Shown here: positions 56,104-64,000 of the stretch, one piece after another
Layout: each line of letters begins with the position of its first letter
Numbering within the stretch: the first letter of the stretch is position 1
NCBI RefSeq assembly: GCF_001619985.1
Contig: NW_017264197.1
Coordinates: forward strand, 1 to 64,000
DNA: 64,000 bases
Direction of reading: 5' to 3'
Source of the DNA: Xylona heveae TC161
Taxonomy: Eukaryota > Ascomycota > Xylonomycetes > Xylonales > Xylonaceae
Notes under the pieces: model-generated
Database searches by the model: none
Told to the model about the DNA's origin: nothing
The model's input: only the letters and a program-made list of their open reading frames with translations
Program-made: the position numbers and the translations under genes

Positions 56104-58309
56104 ATGGCTACCAAATCAGTGTCTCCCTTGGCGGTCCGGAGATCCGTCTCTCCCTTGGTGCTTCGCCGGGCTCTTTCTTCTACATCTTCACCTTCGTTTT
56201 CTACGAGATCGCTGCAGGCGGCGACGACAGCTGGAAAATCGACGGATAATGTTATTTTCAATTCAAGTGGCGCGCGTCGTTCTGCGCTGGCTGGACGATG
56301 CTCTACCTATGCATCTCGATTGCAAAGATTTTCGACAACAGCAAGGACGAAGCTTGCCGCCGAAGACGAATCATTTGACTATAGGCAACTGGAACGCGAA
56401 AGTGATCAGGTTGATGTCTGCATTGTCGGCGGAGGTGAGCTTTGATTTACCCGTATTTGCAAAAACTCACTACGGCTGCCCCGCCTCCTCACATTAAAAT
56501 GTTTCTTGCCATCAACCTGCCCTAGTCATTATTGCCATACTGCGCAATATCTCTGTATGATCATGCATTGTCGCAAAGGAAATACTTGAATTTCTTGAAA
56601 TGATGTTTTGCTCACGCTTTTTTTTTCTTCTGGCAGGGCCTGCCGGTCTCAGCGCTGCGATCCGTCTGAAGCAACTCGCAAACGAAGCGGGCAACGAAGA
56701 ATTCCGCGTACTTGTTCTTGAGAAGGCCGGCGAGATTGGCGACCACATCGTATCTGGAAACGTGATAGAACCTTCAGCAGTCAATGAGCTGTTACCCGAT
56801 TGGAACTCCCCGGAGAATGAGAACCGTTTTACTGAGGCAACTCCAGTATCCGAGGACAAGTTGAGGTTCCTTACCAAGACCATGTCTTCATGGATCCCGT
56901 CGCCGCCGCAGATGAAGAACCATGGTAATTTTATCATCAGTCTGAATCAATTCACAAAGTGGCTTGGAGAAAGGGCGGAGGAGCTGGGTGTCGAAGTCTA
57001 CCCCGGATTCGCGGCTTCGGAGGTGCTATATGAACCCGACGGCTCCGTAAAGGGTGTTGCCACCAATGACATGGGTGTTTCGAGGGAAGGAAAGCCCAAG
57101 GACAACTTTGAGCGGGGAATGGAGTTCCACGCTCGGGTCACATTTTTCGCCGAAGGCTGCCATGGAAGTCTTTCCAAGCAGGTTATTAAAAAGTTTGACC
57201 TGCGCCGGGATAGCGAGCCGCAAACGTACGGTCTTGGAATTAAGGAGGTTTGGGAAGTGCAGCCGGAAAAGCATCAAAAAGGTCTGGTTGTCCATACCAT
57301 GGGTTATCCGCTGCCCTCCGACACCTACGGAGGCGGTTGGATGTATCACTTTGGCGACAATCTCGTCAGCCTTGGTCTCGTCGTTGGACTCGACTATCCC
57401 AACCCATGGCTCGCCCCGTACGGTGAATTCCAGAAGATGAAGCACCACCCGTTCTATACCTCTGTTCTTGAAGGCGGCAAGTGCATCTCGTATGGTGCCA
57501 GGGCTCTGAACGAGGGAGGATTCCAATCCATTCCCAAGTGCGCCTTCCCTGGAGGAGCTCTTATTGGCGACACTGCTGGCTTCTTGAACGTGCCAAAGAT
57601 TAAAGGAACGCACAGCGCCATGCGATCGGGCATGCTTGCCGCCGAGGCCGCTTATTCCGCGCTGACGAACACGGACGCTGGCACTGTCTTCCTCTTTGAC
57701 TACGAAGAGAAGCTGCGAAACTCATCCATCTGGAAGGAACTCAAGGAGGTTCGCAACATTCGCCCGTCGTTCCATTCTCCGCTCGGCCTTTGGGGCGGCA
57801 TGGCTTACTCTGGTCTTGATTCACTCGTCCTCAAGGGCCGAGTGCCGTGGACGTTTAAGCACGGCAGTGGAGACTACGCCGCTACGAAACTGGCCGATCA
57901 GTGCCAGAAGATTGAGTATCCCAAGCCAGACGGAAAGATCAGCTTCGACATCCTCACCAGCGTTAGCCGGACGGGCACGAACCACATGGAAGACCAGCCC
58001 GTACACTTGCAAGTGAAGGACTGGGACAAGCACGCCGAGCTCGAATGGCCCAAGTACAAGGGCGTGGAGAACCGATTCTGCCCGGCCGGAGTGTATGAAT
58101 ACATTGAGGATGAGACCAAAGACGTTGGCGTTCGCTTCCAAATTAACTCGCAAAAGTAAGTGTCTCTCCATACACTTTCACATGATCGTTTTGTTCTAAC
58201 AGGGATTAGCTGCATTCATTGCAAGACTTGCGATATCAAGGTCCCTGACCAGGACATCAACTGGACGACCCCTCAAGGAGGCGAAGGTCCCAAGTATGTC
58301 CTCACGTAA
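56104..58309 (+). CDS. CIR2: Electron-transfer flavoprotein:ubiquinone oxidoreductase
   Basis: Exons are 56104-56434, 56637-58155 and 58210-58309, giving 649 residues. An inner-mitochondrial-membrane enzyme that passes electrons from ETF (fatty-acid and amino-acid oxidation) to ubiquinone. Seen: a long Ser/Arg presequence, the FAD Rossmann motif VDVCIVGGGPAGLSAAIRL formed across intron 1, GDHIVSGNVIEP, FFAEGCHGSLSKQ, the GALIGDTAGFLNVPKIKGTH FAD/quinone region, and the four 4Fe-4S cysteines in RFCPAGVYEY plus CIHCKTCDIK. The protein ends with the usual NWTTPQGGEGPKY. The last cysteines lie in a 100-nt terminal exon whose acceptor is the second of two nearby AGs, chosen by frame. Confidence 0.97.
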
Positions 58310-59232
58310 AAGGGAAAAAATATTTCCATGAATTATATTCTCAACGAATTTTGGTTTCTCCTTTGGACGGTGGTGCGAGCAAGCGTTCATCCCTGCGTGC
58401 ATGTTCTTTTCTTTCATACATTTGCGTTCTATCCTGAATTTACTCTGCTGCACTGGGCCGGTTTCATGCGAGCGAGAAAAGTATTTTGAATTATGATTTG
58501 GGATTGAATTGAATGTACATGTATAACTATTTCCCTTATATCTACGTATACGAGATACCATCTTCAACAGAATCAAACCTCTGTTTAGCTTATGATAGCC
58601 AATCTTGACACATTCCTATAGTTAACTGTAGACTTATGTGGTGAAGTAAGTGAAATACTGGCCCCAAGCGTTAGGCTGAAAAGGGAATGTTTGGTTCTGT
58701 GGTTTTGGCGGACCGAGGCGAAGCGCCCGAGGGGAAAGGGAACCAACCGATGATTGTCATTGGGGGCTTTATTAAGGGTAAAAGAAGCTCCAGGTTTGGC
58801 TAAGGGAAAGGTCACAAGGGTTAAGTTACGGGTACTGTAATGTTAGGTATCCCTAGTATAATAGCTTGGAACACGGGGAAGAAAGGAACATGGGCCACAG
58901 AGCAGACCAACAACAACCACGAACCACACCCTGACCCCCGTTCAAACAACGTTGCCTCCTCCTCCTCCTCCACCTCCTCCTCCTCCACTTGGGCCTCCTC
59001 CATCCACCTGATCGAGCCAAGAATCTGCTCGCTCGCTCTCTTTTCCTCTTTTCTTTAAATCCTTTTCCTTCTTTGTCTTCATCTGTCCGCTTATCGCTTT
59101 TTTGCTCCTATCCCCGTCCGACCATCTCATCTCATCGCATCGCCTCCTTCCCCCCCCCGCCCCGTCGCTGTTTTGTCTCGTAAGGTTCCTTGTTCCACCA
59201 ACCTTGAGCTCGAACCAGCTTTTCCCTGTTTG
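58310..59232. other. ETF-QO 3' flank and SR gene promoter/leader
   Basis: No gene. From about 58955 the plus strand is pyrimidine-rich with a (CTC)n run at 58956-58989. Between 58892 and 59232 there is no ATG, so much of this may be leader of the SR gene. Confidence 0.45.
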
Positions 59233-59247
59233 ATGTACCAGGACTGA
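59233..59247 (+). promoter_or_regulatory. Minimal upstream ORF in SR gene leader
   Basis: ATG TAC CAG GAC TGA, encoding M-Y-Q-D, 131 bp before the start codon. It is the only ATG between 58892 and the start codon at 59378. Confidence 0.5.
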
Positions 59248-59377
59248 ACCTCTTCTTGGTCTCACACATACACGTACCTTTGAGAGAAGCTCTGGCCTCT
59301 CCCTGCTGCTCGCTGGAGTGCCTATTGCTCGTCGTTTCAATCTGAGCAGCGAATCATTACCCCAAGGATTGCCCATC

Positions 59378-61250
59378 ATGACGGAGGTCTCATCCACTCG
59401 CCTCTATCTTGGGAATTTGCCCCGCAACGGTATGCTTGGCCCTCCAGGACCTTACCTTTCTGCCTGAGGACGCTCGGCTCGCAACAGTTGTGTCTCAGGA
59501 CTTCTTACCATGGACCCGGATAAGACAAAACCGCATTTTCGTGGCTATCCGTCACTGACGTTGACGACCGTGTAGCGACCAAAAACGATGTGGAAAACCA
59601 CTTTGCCACTCATGGCACCGGAAAGATTACCGAGATCAAGCTCATGAATGGATTTGGCTTCATTGAGTATGAAGATGCTTTGGATGCTCGTGACGTGGTT
59701 CCTGGTAAGATCTTGTCCGTTCTAATTTCTCTCTTGACGAATTCGAACATTGTTTTTGCTAACCACATGCTGTTCCCTATCTAGCCTTCCGTGCGTTGCT
59801 TCTTCCATTCCCGGACAATTGGTTACCCTTCTCCCCTCTAATATATGCTGCTCGTTATAGATGGAACCGATTTCATGGGTGAACGTCTGACTGTTCAGTT
59901 CGCTCGCGGTTCGCGCCCCCGCGACCCCTATGCTCCTCATGAACGCAGCGCTCCTCGACCAAGGCGGACGCAGTATCGCATGCAAATCTCCGGACTTCCG
60001 ATCGACACCAGTTGGCAGGTTAGCTCTCTCCGTATTCTTTAGAAATCTTTGGACATTTGGATCCCCCATCTTTGCTCTTCCTTTTTCCGACCCCGGCCTG
60101 TCCAACGTCTCCCGGTTGTGGCTCTCCACGCGCATATCGCTTTCCGAAATGGCGCAGAGAAATACGTCAATGGCATCCTTCTGTCACACTCTAGCTTTTG
60201 GCTTGGAGGTTTCTGCTGCCATGTACCTGGCAGGACAGAAGAGGAGCAGCGATACTGCACAGAGCATACGCTGTGCCTTGTTTCTGAGCACAATTTCTGG
60301 AGACACTATCCTAAATGACCGTGCGGGGGTCTGTACTTCTGGAGATTATTCGAGTGGACTGGACGAGACCTATCATCTTTCCACCTCCCTTTTGGTTTTT
60401 CACTTGAATTGAATGCCCAGCTCCATGGCCTTGGCTTAACCTTTTTATTTTCTTTCTCCTGGATATGAGATTCACTCAAGAGCATGCACAACCACGAAAC
60501 CGGACATGGACTTATGCGGAACCTGCAGGACCTGAAAGACTTTGCCCGGCAATCTGGCCTCGACGTGGTCTACTCGGAGACTGGCCGCGACCGTGATGGG
60601 AGAGGGTAAACTGACTTCTACGCCATGACATGACAAGCTCCTCACTGACATTTGCCCAAGCTTTGTGGAATACGAGAATGGAGCAGACCTGAGGACCGCC
60701 GTGGAAAAGCTCGACAATCATGACTTCAAGGGCGCTCGTGTTCACTGCGTGGCTGATGTAAGTTTCTCTCCGGTTTCAACCCCCCTTCAAAGCTTGAACG
60801 TTGTGCACTTACGTGGATTTTCCCCTCGAACTGCAGATTCAAGAGCAGCGTCCTGCGCGTGACCGTTACCGGTCTCGTTCACCCTCTGGAGCTCGCCGCG
60901 GCGCGGCCCCTGTTGCAGATGACTACTACGACCGCAGGGCTCCTCGAGGATTCAGCCCACCGCCTCGGCGTTATGACTACCGTGAGCGTTCTCCAGGCCC
61001 TCGTCGTGACTATTACTATGACCCTCGCGACCGGTACCCGCGATCTCCTCCTTCGCGCCCTCGAGGTCCGCCGGAAGATTATCCTGCTGTGCGCCGCCCG
61101 TACCCGGATGATCCCTATGCGCCACGCCGCTACGAGCCCGACCCTTATATGAATGGCCATGCTCGGCCGTACGATAGGCCGCCTTCTCCTCGACGACCTA
61201 GGTCTCCCAGAGGCGGATATGACGCGTATGATCGCAGGGCCTACTGGTAA
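59378..61250 (+). CDS. SR-type splicing factor with two RRMs (Srp2-like)
   Basis: Exons are 59378-59429, 59576-59704, 59785-59790, 59861-60018, 60529-60605, 60661-60757 and 60837-61250, giving 310 residues. RRM1 has RNP2 RLYLGNL and RNP1 GFGFIEYE. RRM2 begins YRMQISGLP and continues after a 510-nt intron with DLKDFARQSG and GFVEYENG; its WQDLKDF resembles the SWQDLKD signature of pseudo-RRMs. The tail is rich in RSRSPS, RRYDYRERSPGP, RPRSP and Tyr/Pro, a phosphorylatable RS/RY-like domain. Such proteins bind exonic enhancers, recruit the spliceosome and help mRNA export. A 6-nt exon supplies part of the second RRM1 helix (VVPAFHGTDFMGE), matching normal RRM spacing. Single uORF in the leader. 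Confidence 0.9.
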
Positions 61251-62624
61251 CCGCTCCTCTTATTTTCTATTCGTCTTGTTTTGCAAGAGCTGCACAGTGG
61301 AGGTTGTCGGTGAAATCCGGGTGGAACATTGACTTACTTTATTAGAATCCGCACCCGACTCGACTGAGTTTCCCTTGTGTGTGAAGAATACGAGACCGGG
61401 TTCTGATTTGGTGGTCCAATAGGAGTGAAGTGATCGATGACATGAATACGTGGTTTGGAATGACATGAGAAGAATGCATTGCCAAGATAAGAGAAGAGCC
61501 CGAAAATTGAGGCAAATCATTGCAGAGTGAAATTCCTTTTCGATATGAGATTGTTATCTTTTCTACCATTTCATACTCTGAGCATGAAAATCATTGGTGG
61601 CGGACTGAATCACTTTTTTTTTTACATGTTCTGGTCTGCGTCATTTCCTTGCCTTTGTTGTCCTTTTCTGTTCATCACATTGAGGCCTAGTAACGTTTCG
61701 AGTCATTGTCATCGTCGTTGTTTCACCAAACCCTACATGACCATTTCCATTTTTCCTTTTTACCCTCCCTCTCACTCCCTCTTTCTCTTTATCTCTTTTC
61801 CCATCTCTTTTCATCAATGTACATCAAATGATGGAATTCGTTCTGCCTGCCTGGCTCTGCTTTTAGCATACGCATCATCATCATCATCATCATCACGTTT
61901 TTATAGGCAGCAGCAGCAGCAGCCGCAGTAACATTAACATGATTAGCATTATTGTTATTATTAAGTTTTTTTTTTTTTTCAAACCACCGAATCAATTGGC
62001 TGGCCAGTTGTCAGTTTTTTTATTATTCCTTGTCACAATGTTCGCAATTCTTGCCAACAATTTCCACATACGAAAATAAAGTCAAGTCCAAGGGTCCAAG
62101 ATGATCAAAAGATGTAAACTCCGTCACGTAGTCTCATTTCCTTAAATGGCTTTATCGACCAATCCACTATCAACTATCATTCTTAAATCCCAACCCGTTT
62201 GGTTATTCCACACACACATTACGCAGGGTATCAATTGATGTTTTCCACATCATATCATATCATGGGTGACAAAAAACGGCGCAATATATCAAAAAGACAA
62301 AAACAAAAGGTAACAGAAAAAAGTAACAGAAAAAAGGGGAAAGAAAAAAAGGGGGAAAGACAAAAGTAACAGAAAAAAGAAGGGGACTAAATAAACGCCA
62401 TTCTTAGTCCTGGATGTACCGCAGCGCAGCGCAAACGCAAGACAAGACAGAGACCAAGAAAAAACGGGGAATTTGGAGTGTGCTTATACTAAACAAATCC
62501 CAACACATCAAAGAGCGGCGCAAGAGGAAGCGAGAAGATGAAAAAAGGGTACCAAAGGACAAAAGGACAAATAGACAAAAGGACAAAAGGACAAAAGGAC
62601 AGACATGTGCAACAGACTCTCAGC
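61251..62624. other. Convergent 3' region with microsatellites
   Basis: Between the 3' ends of the SR gene and NDC80. It has (CAT)n at about 61875-61895, (CAG)n at about 61907-61922, AAAG/GGGAAAG-rich DNA at 62305-62380 and the AAAAGGAC array. No gene supported. Confidence 0.6.
62553..62602 (+). repeat. AAAAGGAC tandem array
   Basis: About six copies of an 8-bp AAAAGGAC unit with one altered copy (AAATAGAC), just beyond the NDC80 stop codon. Confidence 0.8.
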
Positions 62625-64000
62625 TTAGTATCCTTCTTCATCGGGATCATATCCCGCACGGCTATACTCGTACGCTGCCGTCGCTGCTGCCGCTAGGTCT
62701 TCATTCTCGTCGTTGTCGTCGTTGTCGTCGTCATCGCCGCCGGCGCCGGCTGTCGGTTGCGCATCTCCACCACCTCCGAAGACGTCGTCATCGTCATCGA
62801 GACCGTAAGCATTAGGATCAGCATCAGCGTCACGGTAACCGTCGGGATTGGTATTGGCGTAAGTGTAATTGTCTTCTTCAGCGCCCAATTCTGCCTCGAC
62901 TTCTTCTGCGACGAAGCCTTCAAAGTCCTCGAGGCTTTTTTGGACGTGAACTTTGAATTTGATGACGTCGTTGAGCAGACGCTCGGTTTCGGTGTGGAGT
63001 TCTTCACGGAGCGAGTTGGCGCGGAGAGTGAGTTGTTCGTATCTTTGAAAGAAGGATGTTAGTATCAACTCGTTTTTCCACCCTTTTCAAAATTGTAACA
63101 AGAAGCGTGATCTGAGAAAGGGGGAAAAGGGAAACCCCCCCCCTCAAAAAAAAAGAAAAAAAAACCACACAAGCAAAATACCCATGTGGGGGAAAAAAAA
63201 TTGACGTACTCAATATTGGTATTCATTTCGCGCTGCTCCATGAGCTGGATGCTTTCAGACAAAATGGCTCTCATCTTGGCGAGTTCTTTTTCCATCTTCT
63301 CAATTTGTGCATCGCTGGCGAGTTTTTGAGTAGTGGTGACCTAAACGTTTCGATAAGGTGAGATGAATTAGCCTTGACGTTCTTTCATATCGTTTTGCAA
63401 GAAAAGAGCACGGAATGGCTTGGAGAAAGAAAAGGGGGCATCAGGTCTCACCTCCTTGGTCTTTTCGAATTCTTCTTCTGCGGCGCGAACTCGGTGTTCG
63501 AGTGCCTCGACTTCGCTGCGCTTGTCATCAATCGTCTCCTTGATCTTGTCCAGCAGGTCATGGTTATTCAGATCTTGCTCGAGCGCGACGTTCCGCCGGT
63601 CACTAATGTCCTTCTTCAATGAGCCGAGATTACTTCTGACTGCTCCTCGCAGGTCCAGGTTGAGCAGCTGGTGAGGCTGATAGCCGGTGGTGGCGTCTGC
63701 GAGTAAGCGATCACCATCAGACACACCGTGTGAGCTGCCTCCTGTGGGGGAAGAAGAAAAATTTGGACCGTCATTAATGGTCAGGCTGAGCTCGTAGTTT
63801 TCGCCCTTTGCATTTGGCGCTGACGAGGGGACAATGCCGACTTGATAGGCGAGGGAGTTGTACTTTTCCACGACGCGTTCGAGCTCGTCCAGTCGTCGTA
63901 CAGCTTCGTATTCTCGTTCAGCGGCCTTGGCCTTGGCTTCTTCGAGCCGTATAGCTGCGTTTTCGACGCCCTTTTGAAGCCGCTCCCGCTCCGAGTTCAT
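62625..64000 (-). CDS. NDC80: Kinetochore protein Ndc80, C-terminal part (5' end outside window)
   Basis: Deduced exons are 63452 to beyond 64000, 63210-63340 and 62625-63042. The visible 365 or so residues are the coiled coil and the tetramerisation/Spc24-side end: [20 protein letters not shown], an [20 protein letters not shown] helix, the [11 protein letters not shown] and [17 protein letters not shown] segments, [40 protein letters not shown] and [19 protein letters not shown]. This matches fungal Ndc80/Hec1. The microtubule-binding calponin-homology head lies beyond the right edge. After the conserved end there is an extra acidic tail of about 85 residues with long Asp runs ([26 protein letters not shown]), longer than in the orthologues I recall. 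Confidence 0.92.

Overview
The window is a stretch of a filamentous ascomycete (Pezizomycotina) nuclear genome, most likely of the Eurotiales/Eurotiomycetes type. The evidence is the housekeeping gene set (NDC80, TVP18, NTF2, TATA-binding protein, homoserine kinase, ETF-ubiquinone oxidoreductase, Ish1, Aim21), many short introns (mostly 55-90 nt) with GTRAGT-like donors, fungal-only families (DUF6594, DUF7918, GDS1-like, Aim21) and C/T-rich leaders. I see no intact transposon, virus-like element, rRNA gene or CRISPR array. One tRNA is present. One 90-nt run of N interrupts a minisatellite.

Layout, left to right. 0-5 kb: a truncated-looking DUF6594 gene (-), a stand-alone retropepsin-fold gene (+) and a RING-CH membrane E3 ligase (-). 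5.0-13.7 kb: an intron-containing tRNA-Phe (-) head-to-head with a WD40 TFIIIC-subunit candidate (+), then an NmrA-like reductase (-), a HAD hydrolase (-) and a DUF7918 protein (+). 13.7-19.4 kb: a 5.6-kb stretch with no gene I can support. 19.4-31.2 kb: a Cys-rich/Ser-rich small protein (+) with a 15-bp minisatellite just after its stop, homoserine kinase (-), an eight-repeat Ish1 protein (-), a small mitochondrial-type protein (-) and a long single-pass membrane protein (+). 31.2-33.6 kb: a low-complexity, strand-asymmetric region with degenerate tandem repeats. 33.6-47 kb: Aim21 (-), TVP18 (-) and NTF2 (-), then a long divergent promoter region to the TATA-binding protein gene (+). 47.8-64 kb: a peroxisomal-type FAD amine oxidase (-) divergent from an OMS1-like methyltransferase (+), a GDS1-like winged-helix regulator (+), ETF-QO (+), an SR-type splicing factor (+) and the 3' part of NDC80 (-), which runs off the right edge.

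The genes do not form an operon-like cluster and no biosynthetic cluster is visible. The most informative signals are in transcript architecture. Three genes, two of them regulatory, are preceded by 500-860 nt without a single ATG on the sense strand (TATA-binding protein, GDS1-like factor, Cys-rich protein), as expected of long scanned leaders. Several small genes use very short coding exons (6 nt in the SR gene, 7 and 18 nt in NTF2, 16 nt in TVP18). The tRNA-Phe gene lies 339 bp upstream of a gene for a subunit of the factor that binds tRNA promoters. Intron and exon limits below were deduced by hand from splice signals, frame continuity and recalled family sequence, not from transcript data.
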